A DNA stretch of 64,000 nt from Pricia antarctica (GTDB lineage: Bacteria > Bacteroidota > Bacteroidia > Flavobacteriales > Flavobacteriaceae), in contig DRGL01000059.1 in assembly GCA_011050085.1 (NCBI GenBank), forward strand, positions 1 to 64,000. The letters are read 5' to 3'. Made by a program: the position numbers and the translations under genes. The notes under the pieces are model-generated. The model had not been told where the DNA came from, searched no databases, and saw only the letters and a list, made by a program, of their open reading frames with translations. Positions 11,101 through 20,758 of the stretch are shown one piece after another; the stretch's first letter is position 1, and each line of letters begins with the position of its first letter.

Positions 11101-11270
11101 ATACGTCCGTCTGGTGCAAATTTAAAGGTGGTGGCATTAGAAAGTCCGGTTACAATATCGGCGCGTTGAAAAGAAGTTGGTAATTGTGCATTGATCTGGA
11201 TAAAACCGATCATCACAAAAAAGAACGCCAGCAACAACCTGTTTGTTGGGTATAATTTTTTCATAATCAT
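5172..11270 (-). CDS. Giant secreted mosaic protein: glucose/sorbosone dehydrogenase propeller, PKD, malectin, VCBS repeats, T9SS tail
   Basis: 2032 residues with signal peptide (LLLAFFFVMIGFIQINAQ). Approximate order: PQQ-type glucose/sorbosone dehydrogenase propeller 30-440 (KFAPDGRIFIVDRYGEL, AAGDLDFDSQGNLYIATGDN, VMGARNPYRI, AGNYGWP); PKD 448-537; second Ig/PKD-like 545-645; CBM6-like 655-775; SbsA/Big5-like Ig 785-875 (VTVEFSEYMD); malectin-like 880-1030 (INVGGPQ, YQTERYG, LHFAEIFYG); Ig-like 1038-1128; FG-GAP/VCBS repeats 1132-1500 with Ca-loop patterns such as DFDGDGDMD; PKD/REJ-like 1503-1597; second malectin 1603-1760; two PKDs to about 1945; Por-type C-terminal sorting domain 1950-2032. 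This predicts export by Sec, then T9SS delivery to the surface or medium. Likely role: carbohydrate binding and oxidation outside the cell; the substrate is unknown. Monocistronic in appearance. Confidence 0.88.
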   Translation of the reverse strand: MIMKKLYPTNRLLLAFFFVMIGFIQINAQLPTSFQRADIVTGLSNATTFKFAPDGRIFIVDRYGELLIYNPNTNLTTSAGTLPVFHELEDGFLGLAFDPNFATNNFVYLHFSPIAVVKNRVSRFTMNGNLLDLGSEVILLEWDTQRDEYYHAAGDLDFDSQGNLYIATGDNSNHSQYANLNENDENNSSENTSSSTNDLRGKILRITPQPNGTYSIPPGNLFPPGTALTRPEIYVMGARNPYRIFVDKENDDWLFWGEVGPDANEASTEGPEGRDEINLVKEAGNYGWPYFAAENIPYQNTYSNPRFFYDPQAPVNISTWRNGLENLPPAQPSWIDFFHRSYCSGPRYTYDATLTDQQRLPSIFDGVYFYFDFNTSRIFAVEMDEDGNILSDEPFAPSVFPNSRDGFLDMQIGPDGYMYILAYGTGCCPQNSTGSGKLIKVSYTGEVTNSSPIVELSADRTDGSLPLTVNFSSEGTTDADGDSPLSYSWDFDSNGTPDATGPNTSFTYTTAGNFNAQLVVEDGNGGRGVKNITIYAGNNKATFTYNNPPRGALVNWDDDISFDITVTDTEDGSTATSEIDCNDVNVVPALGHLNHFHDDLTLSGCPQTINLKSEGHNIDGDADIFFVIGTNYTDAGGLTSFDQLILHPKRKEAEYYDADSGTTIIPNSDELEGGSEAIRVDANGFIMFEGRNLRNMTAVKYRVLSDASGNSIELRTGSATGPLLATTQIPDTSNEWVNVQTPITDPGTTNDLYFVFKGTIGQSDIFDLNYVEFIGTGVSEDSTPPKVNKVLSASATQVTVEFSEYMDKASAELLSNYSIDNGVSISSAVLLDDNRTVALTTSVLDNDTPYSLNVGTVQNESGLTLVPDNFPFSIFGEVRINVGGPQTLVGGQTFIADRYASGGTLFSNEVPIAGTTDDTLYQTERYGTYSYEIPVSIAGDYDIRLHFAEIFYGAPSGGAAGAAGSRIFNVSIEGNPVLNNFDILSETASATALIKAFDNVSISDGFASIVFSSITESPKISGIEVLSPDTFEGGGETDADITITSPSNGWNVNQPFEVAFRVENWTVNEGDTHLHYYVDGTLVDRYYNYEPIPIEGYSLGEHTIRVELFNADHTPTGVFDEVTVNITGEVSCNETAFPDSWTVHQLEENEYTVVYTLADYDLDGDGLKDIVTGGWWFKNPGTASGDWVKSTIGGVFGNVAHVYDFDGDGDMDLLGTTGRYTNAILVWAQNDGAGNFTVFENIPAGDTDYREPFLAGIAGGVFDVGGPYQMAINWNGAESTGSPVQMLTPSDDPTTGTWTLVDISQDSSGEDIQAGDIDQDNDLDLFQGINWLRNNGGGNFETFETGIDYRSTPDRAQLADFDRDGDLDAVVGQLGVNGTGNQFEFAWFESQEEDRTQPWVKNVLDTGIQGSLSVFATDIDFDGDKDIVVGEWRGEHRLLAFENDLCGSGEFTLRVLDDGGLDLEHHDGARVTDIDNDGDLDVISNGWLNDLIPRIYENTTAPIIDDSPIAIAGEDRTVQPETNFTLTGSGSDPDGGDIVSYLWSIQSSPEGDTASLTGAETTEVTVTNAIEGTYVFRLTVTDDELDTGIDEVTITVGSGTIVDGNANRINSGGPAFTLAGTEWAMDQNFNGGSTFTNEIPIANTTNPQLYQTERFRSSGSGSLIYEIPVANGAHDVNLHFAEIYFGVPGAGSAGGAGSRVFNIDVEGQRIENYDIFVAAEGGARAVIESFTGVNVTDESLTITLIPITEYPKISGIEIIEPLVAGAPVADAGADQEISLPQNSVVLIGTGTDADGGEISFGWTQQSGPDATLVGADTAELSVSNMLPGTYVFRLNVTDDEGDSDFDEVSVTVLPEGGILAVAEAAPTTGNAPLEVTFTGSNSLGEITSYLWDFKDGNTSAQADPANIFIAEGTYDVELTVTDAGGVANTTTISIVVSDTAEGDVIGVFLEQNPPKNGIAIIRVLNQPENFMMLGMNVHDLQGRLLNSYLPEDILVNDNRYEVPVHILKPGLYFFEIAVNQGEPITLKVLIKN

Positions 11271-12373
11271 AAGTTGATTTCTTCAAATAGTTTTCTAAGC
11301 TATTCGTCACGAAAATAATATATTAACAGTTTATTGATTAAATACCCTACTGATTTTCGATAAAACCGAACTGAACATCGATTAAATACAATAAACTTAT
11401 TACGATAAAAGGTACTACCATTTTTATCATTGTAATAAAAACAGGCAATTTAACGAGGGGATTGTTGCGATTCTGCGAAAAGGAAACAACACTTGATTAA
11501 AAAGGCTTTATAAAACAAATTTATGTATGCCTCTAATAATAAAGTATCTATGGCTTTAAAATCCATGCATTTTTCAAAAATATAAAATTTTTACCAAATA
11601 AAATCTAGTAATTTTTCCGAGCTTTTTCGTTTAAGTTGGAAGCACGATGCCCAGCACATCTATGGATTATTTCATTAATCATTCACTAAGATTCCTATAA
11701 ATTATGCGCTAATCGGGATAAGTAGTATCCTTCATATTCTGAATTTCAGCAAAATTATATTAGTTATACAAATTACAAGTTATTTGAAATTGGCAGACCT
11801 TAAATGCCGATCAGAACATTAAAGAAGGAAATCATTAGATTGTAATCGATGTGTATCGACGGGACCACATAATTAGTTCTTTAGATTGCTTTTGCCTTCA
11901 TCCTAATAACTATGCATAATTATATGAAGACAGAAATACTAGATAGATAAGGTAATCGCTATTTGTGTTATTTCAATCAATATTGAGAATATCACTACTG
12001 AGAAGTACACTACTTAGTATTCAATTTGCGAAAGATACCTGGTAAGAGAAAACGCCGTAGCCTCGGCCGAAAAATAAAGTCGGTATCAAGTCCGGTACAA
12101 ATAAAAGTTACCTATAGCTATAAGAATCATACAATTCACGGGGCAGGTTACTGGGATAGGCGTACTCGAAAATAGTATGTGCTAGATGGACTCCAGACAT
12201 ATAACTCTAAGAGCAATTTAAAATATGGTTTCAGAAATAGGACGCATTGCAATGCTCAAGTCAATGAAATATATAGGTTACTGAAAATGAAAGTGTTTTA
12301 ACCGCTCCCTCATAAGATAAGTTATAGCACTTTAAAAGATATTGGTAAAATATTTTTTAATTAGGCGAGAACG
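11271..12373. other. Long gap (about 1.1 kb) with no supported gene
   Basis: AT-rich sequence between the start of the giant secreted protein gene and the terminator at 12374. All frames on both strands are broken by frequent stops, and no tRNA-like fold or mobile-element ends were recognised. It should contain the promoter and leader of the giant gene near 11280-11400, but I could not identify a convincing TAnnTTTG box. Confidence 0.6.
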
Positions 12374-12408
12374 AAAAGACCCTCTAAAAAACTTTAGAGG
12401 GTCTTTTT
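12374..12408. terminator. Rho-independent terminator (bidirectional appearance)
   Basis: Stem GACCCTCTAAA (12378-12388) pairs with TTTAGAGGGTC (12393-12403), extended by AAAA/TTTT, with a 4-nt loop. It lies 21 bp past the stop of the outer-membrane protein gene on the minus strand. The T-run on the plus strand is also good, so something reading rightward out of the gap could end here too. Confidence 0.88.
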
Positions 12409-12428
12409 ATTATTGCCATCGGCCGTGG

Positions 12429-13148
12429 TTAAAGACCATTGTTATCACGCTCAATAATATCCACAGTATTGCCACGGTCTAAAAATATTTGAATACCAAT
12501 ATTCAAACCTAAACTGTTTTGGTAATCTTCGGTTCTACTTCCTAAGAGCCCGTTATATTTCAGAGTAGTTTCCAATGCAACATTTTCAGTAAGAAAATAA
12601 GCTAGACCAGGTCCGAAGCCAAAGGCAAAGCCAATGGTAGATGGACCGTTATTAATCGCTAAACCAGACATTCCCAAATTATTTTCTACAAAAAAACGGG
12701 TTTTTGAAGGTAAATTGTTCGCACCAACATCTCTAGGTGTGATGTAAAATCGGGTCAGCCCCTGTAAACCATAGCCAAAGGTTTCTATAGCCTCTCCAGC
12801 GTCATCTTCAGGAGATTTTGAGAAGCCAATGTTAATCGCTGCACCAATCAAAAAGCTCTCATTAAGAAAGTAGCCAATCTTGGGGCTAATGCCTGCGTTG
12901 AAGCCAGCTCCATTGTTAAGTCCTATATTAATACCGAGCAAACCATCGGTAGCACTATTGACCAATCCGCTTCCTAAGTCAGTGCCGATCATGATATCTC
13001 CCCTTTCAAAATTTTGAGCTTGAATGCCTGTTAGACCAGCAAAAAATAGGAATAATAAGCAGAACACTTTATCAGAAATTCGAAAGGTAGTATCTTTCGT
13101 TTCGTTCTGATATATTCCATACCTCGTTTTAAATTCATTTTTTCTCAT
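12429..13148 (-). CDS. Outer-membrane beta-barrel family protein (porin-like, unknown function)
   Basis: About 239 residues from the ATG at 13148; the frame is open to an ATG at 13250. The later start is preferred because the signal sequence VFCLLFLFFAGLTGIQAQ would otherwise sit 60 residues from the N-terminus; even so the n-region is long (about 27 residues), so the true start is uncertain. After the signal the protein alternates polar and hydrophobic residues with many glycines (LGSGLVNSATDGLLGINIGL, IGYFLNESFLIGAAINIGFS, GFGPGLAYFLTENVALETTLKY), as expected for an 8-10 strand outer-membrane barrel of the OmpX/OmpW-like type. The strand preceding the C-terminal tail (GLNIGIQIFLDRG) fits a barrel closing strand. 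Ligand unknown. Confidence 0.7.
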   Translation of the reverse strand: MRKNEFKTRYGIYQNETKDTTFRISDKVFCLLFLFFAGLTGIQAQNFERGDIMIGTDLGSGLVNSATDGLLGINIGLNNGAGFNAGISPKIGYFLNESFLIGAAINIGFSKSPEDDAGEAIETFGYGLQGLTRFYITPRDVGANNLPSKTRFFVENNLGMSGLAINNGPSTIGFAFGFGPGLAYFLTENVALETTLKYNGLLGSRTEDYQNSLGLNIGIQIFLDRGNTVDIIERDNNGL

Positions 13149-13759
<611 letters not shown>

Positions 13760-13793
13760 TCAATTTGACTTAAAAAGTTTTAATTCCACCATT

Positions 13794-13844
13794 AAAATTC
13801 GTGTAGTTTGTGTCCATTATAGAGACCGGCTACACGAATTTTTT
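13794..13844. terminator. Rho-independent terminator between converging genes
   Basis: Stem AATTCGTGTAG (13796-13806) pairs perfectly with CTACACGAATT (13830-13840), with AA/TT extension and T-run on the plus strand. It closes the small membrane protein gene and may also serve ligA from the other strand. Confidence 0.88.
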
Positions 13845-13896
13845 ATTATGGAATCTAGTACCAATAATTTTTGTCTTTGTTACTTATTAGACGAGG

Positions 13897-15957
<2,061 letters not shown>

Positions 15958-16194
15958 TTACATCCGCCATATGTATTGCTTGTATATTTCAACAATTATA
16001 GTAGCCTTCAATACAATTTGATTTCACTGCAAATTAAAAATTTAGACACAAGGAGTTCAGTTAAAACTAATGTAAAGTTGAAACCGTATGCTGTGCAATT
16101 CGGTCGTGCAAAGAAGCCAACTCATTATATTATATGGTATGAAAGTAACCTTATCTAAATTTTAAAATAATAATATATTGGTATTTCCTTAAGG

Positions 16195-17058
16195 TTATAT
16201 TTTCAAATCACAAGCTTTTATCATCCTATCATTGCCGAACATGTCTTTACGCAGCGTAATTTCCGAAAATTTACTATTTCTCAGAAGCTGTTTGGTTTCC
16301 TTTCCTAGATACTGATTGATTTCTAAATATAGACATCCATTTTTTTTCAAATGCTTTTTGGTTAACCCAACAATCGCACTGTAAAACATCAGCGGATTTT
16401 CGTCGGCAACATATAACGCCAATCCCGGTTCATGCGCTATGACGTTTTGATGCATTTCACGTTTCTCGCTGTTTCTTACGTACGGTGGATTGGAAACTAT
16501 TATGTCATATTTGGATTCGGTATCCCAAGATTTTAAAATATCAACTTCGAAAAATTCCACATCAACAGTGTTCGCAATCGCATTTTTTCGCGCGACCTCT
16601 AGCGCCTCAAACGAAACATCCAAGGCGTGTACTTCAAAGGCAGGTAGATTCTTCGCTAATGAAACCGCTACGCAACCACTTCCAGTGCCAATATCTAAAA
16701 TAGTCAACTTTTCTGCGGTCTCTATAGATCGAAAATCCTCAATTATCCAGCGTACCAATTCCTCAGTTTCCGGACGTGGTATAAGCACATTTTCATCCAC
16801 ATTAAACTCCATATCCATAAAATGGGCTGTACCAATAATATATTGAATCGGATGGTGCAAGCGCAAAAGTGAAAGAGCCTCGAAAAGTGGTTTTTCTTCA
16901 TCTTTTGTAATAGTGAGGTTTGGCTGCATAGCCAACACGAAACGCTCAAGATTCAAATGGTGGGCAATGAGCATGGCAAAAAAACTGTCGACTTCTTCCT
17001 TAGGGTATATTTGGTCGAGTTCTTTATGGTAGATTTCCTTGATTTCCTTTAGCAACAT
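16195..17058 (-). CDS. prmC: Peptide chain release factor N5-glutamine methyltransferase PrmC
   Basis: 287 residues. N-terminal helical domain 1-90, then a Rossmann SAM-dependent methyltransferase fold: motif I ILDIGTGSGCVAVSLAK, catalytic IVSNPPYVRNSEK (NPPY), preceded by LIPRPETEELV, which is diagnostic for PrmC/HemK. It methylates the glutamine of the GGQ motif in RF1/RF2. Its start lies 35 bp inside the upstream GNAT gene (17024-17551), so the two are probably translationally coupled. Confidence 0.97.
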   Translation of the reverse strand: MLLKEIKEIYHKELDQIYPKEEVDSFFAMLIAHHLNLERFVLAMQPNLTITKDEEKPLFEALSLLRLHHPIQYIIGTAHFMDMEFNVDENVLIPRPETEELVRWIIEDFRSIETAEKLTILDIGTGSGCVAVSLAKNLPAFEVHALDVSFEALEVARKNAIANTVDVEFFEVDILKSWDTESKYDIIVSNPPYVRNSEKREMHQNVIAHEPGLALYVADENPLMFYSAIVGLTKKHLKKNGCLYLEINQYLGKETKQLLRNSKFSEITLRKDMFGNDRMIKACDLKI

Positions 17059-17551
17059 TCCCTAAATTTTTAAGCATATAAACCGGACATGAATAATGAC
17101 CGGTATCGCCCAAGCGTTTATCTATATATTCAAAACCGAATTTTGAATATAACTTTTGGGCATCTTTCATATATGGCATCGTTTCAATATAAGCTTTTTC
17201 GTACCCATATTGCATAGCGCGGTCAAGACACTCTTGCATCATTTGCGCACCTAATCCCCTGCCCCTAGCATCCGATAAAAAATACATTTTTTGAAGTTCA
17301 CAAATATTGCCCGCGTAATTTTCGAGCTGGGCAATTCCTGCACATCCCAGAATTTTATCTCCATCAATGACCAAAAAATAATCGGCGCGAGCTACCTGGT
17401 AATTTTCATACATGTGGTCTAGTGCTTTATCCGCATAGGCAGTACCTACCTTCGGTACCCCTAGCTCTACCAAAACCGCTCTAATGACCTTTGCTACCTC
17501 TGCATTATCTTCTGGGCGTATTTCTCTAATGATTACACTGCTGATTGCCAT
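17024..17551 (-). CDS. GNAT-family N-acetyltransferase
   Basis: 175 residues with a full GNAT core: VIIREIRPEDNAEVAKVIR at the N-terminus, acetyl-CoA pyrophosphate-binding loop DARGRGLGAQMMQECL (R/Q-x-x-G-x-G/A), and KLYSKFGFEYIDKRLG at the C-terminus. The substrate is not predictable. The 3' end overlaps prmC by 35 bp. A TATTTTTG box on the minus strand at 17588-17595 probably drives it, and the promoter region is shared back-to-back with ribD. Confidence 0.9.
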   Translation of the reverse strand: MAISSVIIREIRPEDNAEVAKVIRAVLVELGVPKVGTAYADKALDHMYENYQVARADYFLVIDGDKILGCAGIAQLENYAGNICELQKMYFLSDARGRGLGAQMMQECLDRAMQYGYEKAYIETMPYMKDAQKLYSKFGFEYIDKRLGDTGHYSCPVYMLKNLGNVAKGNQGNLP

Positions 17552-17563
17552 AAATTATTATCC

Positions 17564-17571
17564 TATTTTTG
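17564..17571 (+). promoter_or_regulatory. TAnnTTTG (-7) box of ribD, leaderless arrangement
   Basis: TATTTTTG ends 4 nt before the GTG start at 17576. With the usual placement of this box around -7, transcription would begin at or next to the start codon. A TTG at 17545-17547 lies 16 nt upstream and could be the -33 element, slightly close. Confidence 0.55.
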
Positions 17572-17575
17572 CGCC

Positions 17576-18649
17576 GTGAATATACGTCAAAAATATATGT
17601 CAAGAGCCCTTGAAATCGCTCGAAACGGACTTGGTACTACCGCTCCGAACCCTATGGTCGGCGCAGTCATCGTATTTGACGAAAAAATTATCGGTGAGGG
17701 TTTTACCAGTCCTTTTGGTGGTGCACACGCAGAGGTCAATGCCATAGCTTCGGTCGCGGACAAAGCTCAACTGAAACATGCTACGCTATTTGTGACATTA
17801 GAACCCTGTTCCCATTTTGGCAAAACTCCACCTTGTGTCGATTTAATTTTACAGCATAAAATCCCGACCGTCTGTATTGGGGTTTCGGACCCACATGAGA
17901 AAGTAGCTGGTCAAGGTATCGATAAACTTCGAAAAGCCGGTGTAGACGTTACAACGGGAGTATTAGCCTCGGAATGTCGCGAACACCACAAGCGTTTTTT
18001 GACATTTCACGAAAAAAAACGTCCCTACATCATTCTAAAATGGGCCCAAACGGCGGATCATTTTATAGCACCAGATGTGATGGAACGTCATAAAAATCCG
18101 GAACCATATTGGATAAGCAATGCCTATTCCCGACAGTTGACCCACAAGTGGCGTAGCGAAGAACAAGCCATCTTGGTGGGCACGAATACCGTAGTTCAAG
18201 ATAACCCGAAACTGGATGTTCGGCAGTGGAGCGGAAAAAATCCAAGGAAAATCGTTTTGGATAGAACTTTACGAATACCGGGGGATTATCAGGTTATGAA
18301 GAATGGTGTTGCGCCGTCTGCACATACTTTACCCACGCTTGTACTAACTGAAGCAACAGATGCATCCCGCTATCTGGAAGGTGTTGATTACGACATTTTG
18401 TGTTTTTCTAAAGACGTAGCCGGGGGTATTTGCAAGATACTTTACGAACAAAACATTATTAGTATACTCATTGAAGGCGGTGCCAAAACCCTACAAACGT
18501 TCATCGACGCCTATCTTTGGGATGAAGCACGCGTATTTACAGGAGCATCCCATTTTAAAAGCGGTACGAAGGCTCCAGATCGAATTGGTAAATTGGTAGT
18601 CTCAAAATATGTTGGAACCGATACTTTAAAAATTTATCATCATGATTAA
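17576..18649 (+). CDS. ribD: Bifunctional riboflavin biosynthesis deaminase/reductase RibD
   Basis: 357 residues. Deaminase domain 1-145 with zinc ligands in GGAHAEVNAI and LEPCSHFGKTPPC. Reductase domain 146-357 (RPYIILKWAQTADHFIA, WISNAYSRQLTHKWRSEEQAILVGTNTV, SILIEGGAKTLQTFI). It catalyses the second and third steps of riboflavin synthesis. The GTG start at 17576 is chosen because MNIRQKYMSRALEIA aligns with other RibD N-termini; the alternative ATG at 17597 would remove part of helix 1. A TAnnTTTG box ends only 4 nt before this GTG. The end overlaps the HAD gene by 8 bp. Confidence 0.96.
   Translation: MNIRQKYMSRALEIARNGLGTTAPNPMVGAVIVFDEKIIGEGFTSPFGGAHAEVNAIASVADKAQLKHATLFVTLEPCSHFGKTPPCVDLILQHKIPTVCIGVSDPHEKVAGQGIDKLRKAGVDVTTGVLASECREHHKRFLTFHEKKRPYIILKWAQTADHFIAPDVMERHKNPEPYWISNAYSRQLTHKWRSEEQAILVGTNTVVQDNPKLDVRQWSGKNPRKIVLDRTLRIPGDYQVMKNGVAPSAHTLPTLVLTEATDASRYLEGVDYDILCFSKDVAGGICKILYEQNIISILIEGGAKTLQTFIDAYLWDEARVFTGASHFKSGTKAPDRIGKLVVSKYVGTDTLKIYHHD
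17588..17595 (-). promoter_or_regulatory. TAnnTTTG (-7) box of the GNAT-prmC unit
   Basis: On the minus strand the sequence reads TATTTTTG, 36 nt before the GNAT start at 17551. It lies inside the first codons of ribD, so the two promoters are divergent and overlapping. No clear TTTG -33 element was found at the usual distance. Confidence 0.4.
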
Positions 18650-19247
18650 AAATATCATCTTCGATTTTGGCGATGTCTTTATCAATTTGGACAAACAAAT
18701 CATCATCCGAAAAATGTTGGAATTCGGTGGTACAGCCGAACTTAGCGACGAAATTATATTGCTCAATAATGACTACGAAGTCGGTGCCATTTCGTCGGAA
18801 GAATTTATTCATAAGCTGGGTAATCTATATCCCAATGCCAAACCAGAAGATATCGAACGCGTGTGGAATAGTATGCTATTGGATTTTCCTGACGAACGCC
18901 TAGAATTTATCGAGACATTAGCCGCGGAAGGAGACTATCGATTATACTTGCTAAGTAACACTAATGCCTTGCACATTCCGCATGTTGAAAAAATCATGGG
19001 TCACGAAAAATTTTATCGTTTCAAAACTTCATTTGAAAAATTCTATCTCTCCCACGAAATCAAACTTAGAAAGCCAAATCCTGAAATATATGAGTTCGTT
19101 CTCAATGAAAATGGTCTAAAGGCGGAGGAAACTTTTTTTATAGACGATAGCGAAGTGAATACTAATGCCGCTGAAAAATTGGGCATCCGAAGCTGGAATC
19201 TACAGGTCGGCAAAGAGGATATTGTTCAACTGAAATCCAGATTATAG
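18642..19247 (+). CDS. HAD-family hydrolase (YihX/epoxide-hydrolase-like subgroup)
   Basis: 201 residues. Motif I is IIFDFGDVFINLD, with the second catalytic position D-to-G/D pattern seen in the YihX-like branch (DFGDV instead of DxDxT). Motif II is LLSNTNALH, motif III lysine in EIKLRKPNPEIYEFVL, and motif IV FIDDSEVN. These features suggest a cytosolic phosphatase acting on a small sugar or nucleotide phosphate. Overlap with ribD by 8 bp raises the possibility that it dephosphorylates the riboflavin intermediate between RibD and RibH, for which HAD enzymes are known to serve; that is inference from position only. Confidence 0.9.
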   Translation: MIKNIIFDFGDVFINLDKQIIIRKMLEFGGTAELSDEIILLNNDYEVGAISSEEFIHKLGNLYPNAKPEDIERVWNSMLLDFPDERLEFIETLAAEGDYRLYLLSNTNALHIPHVEKIMGHEKFYRFKTSFEKFYLSHEIKLRKPNPEIYEFVLNENGLKAEETFFIDDSEVNTNAAEKLGIRSWNLQVGKEDIVQLKSRL

Positions 19248-19248
19248 C

Positions 19249-20112
19249 GTGGTTTACTTAGCCCTGAGTGTCTTATCATCCTCATTCATATTTGTTGTAT
19301 TTAAGTTGTTCACGCGATACAAGGTAGAGACCCTATTCGCCATTATCGTTAACTATGTCGTAGCTTGCTCCGTGGGCCTGTATTTCTACAAAGGCACGGT
19401 AGCCCTGCATGAAGTACCTGAAAAACCATGGTTTTTGGGAACGGTCACCTTGGGCATTCTCTTTATAGTTATATTTAACTTAATCGCCGCAACTGCCCAG
19501 AATGTAGGGGTATCCGTCGCGTCGGTCGCGACCAAAATGTCACTTGTAGTTCCCGTGCTATTTGGGGTTATTGTCTATCATGAACAACTTGGCGTTCTAA
19601 AGGTCGTAGGCATCCTTCTTGCTTTAGCGGCCGTCTATTTTGCTTCTGCCAAAGAGAAATCCGTTAACTTTAAGAAAGCTTCCCTTCTATTACCCTTATC
19701 GGTATTTTTAGGTTCCGGCATTATTGACACCAGTATAAAATACATTCAGGAATATCACGTGAAAGAAGTTGATTACCCAATCTTCTCTGCAACCGTCTTT
19801 GCTGCGGCTGCCGTAACCGGTATCCTATTTATCCTTTTTAAATCTTTCAAAAATCCCGTGAAAATTACTTTTAGGAATATTTTGGGAGGTGTTGCACTCG
19901 GTGTACCCAACTATTTTTCAATCTACTTTTTGCTTAAGGCCTTACAGCATGATAGCCTGAACAGTGCTTCTGTTTTTACCATAAATAATGTGGCCATTGT
20001 CATGCTTTCTACCTTATTGGGCATTATTATTTTCAAAGAACGGCTAAGTTTCAAAAATTGGGCTGGTATCGGATTAGCAGTGATAAGTATCCTCTTGGTA
20101 GCACTTTTCTAA
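19249..20112 (+). CDS. EamA-family (DMT superfamily) inner-membrane transporter
   Basis: 287 residues starting with GTG one base after the HAD stop. Ten hydrophobic segments are arranged as two EamA repeats, the first half ending with VGILLALAAVYFAS and the second with LSFKNWAGIGLAVISILLVALF. Members export metabolites or amino acids. The substrate is unknown. It belongs to the ribD-HAD-EamA-YigZ run in which all neighbours overlap or nearly touch. Confidence 0.9.
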   Translation: MVYLALSVLSSSFIFVVFKLFTRYKVETLFAIIVNYVVACSVGLYFYKGTVALHEVPEKPWFLGTVTLGILFIVIFNLIAATAQNVGVSVASVATKMSLVVPVLFGVIVYHEQLGVLKVVGILLALAAVYFASAKEKSVNFKKASLLLPLSVFLGSGIIDTSIKYIQEYHVKEVDYPIFSATVFAAAAVTGILFILFKSFKNPVKITFRNILGGVALGVPNYFSIYFLLKALQHDSLNSASVFTINNVAIVMLSTLLGIIIFKERLSFKNWAGIGLAVISILLVALF

Positions 20113-20726
20113 TGAGCGCTGCCGAAGATGCATATAAGACCCTGGCGAAACCTTCAAAAGAAGTTTTATTTAAAGAAAGGAAGAGCAAATTCTTTGGATA
20201 TGCCTTTCCCATTACAGTGGAAACGGATGTAAAACTGACTATTGAAAAGCTAAAGGGCATGCATGCAGGGGCAAATCACTTTTGCTATGCATGGCAAATC
20301 GGTGTCGAACAACCTACCTATCGCGTCAATGATGATGGAGAGCCCAATAATTCTGCAGGAATGCCAATCTATGGGCAAATACAAGCTTACGAAGTAACCA
20401 ACGTGTTAGTTGTAGTTGTCCGCATCTTTGGCGGAACCAAGCTTGGCGTAGGCGGTTTGATTGGAGCCTATAAAACGGCGGCCCAAATGGCTTTGGAGAC
20501 CTCTAAAATTGTAAATAGAACCTTAAAAGAGCTGTTCATAATAAACTTCGCCTACCCGGAAATGAACAAGGTAATGCGAACTATAAAAAAACGTAGCTTA
20601 CATATCGTATCCCAAAAGATGCAATTGGACTGTGAAATTTTGATATCCGTGCGAAAACGAGATGCCGAAAATGTAAGAAAAGTTTTTAACGGCATTTTTG
20701 GAGTATCAATCAAAAATGAGAAATAG
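20112..20726 (+). CDS. YigZ/IMPACT-family protein
   Basis: 204 residues from ATG 20112, which overlaps the EamA stop (TAATG). The N-terminal UPF0029 domain has the signature FGGTKLGVGGLIGAYKTAA near 120, preceded by SKFFGYAFPI, AGANHFCYAWQIG and DDGEPNNSAGMPIYGQI. The C-terminal DUF1949-like domain follows (LKELFIINFAYPEMNKVMR). Function in bacteria is unclear; eukaryotic IMPACT proteins act in translation control. Last gene of the ribD run. Confidence 0.95.
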   Translation: MSAAEDAYKTLAKPSKEVLFKERKSKFFGYAFPITVETDVKLTIEKLKGMHAGANHFCYAWQIGVEQPTYRVNDDGEPNNSAGMPIYGQIQAYEVTNVLVVVVRIFGGTKLGVGGLIGAYKTAAQMALETSKIVNRTLKELFIINFAYPEMNKVMRTIKKRSLHIVSQKMQLDCEILISVRKRDAENVRKVFNGIFGVSIKNEK

Positions 20727-20758
20727 TAGTTACAAGGAATTGTAAAAAACACCTAAAT

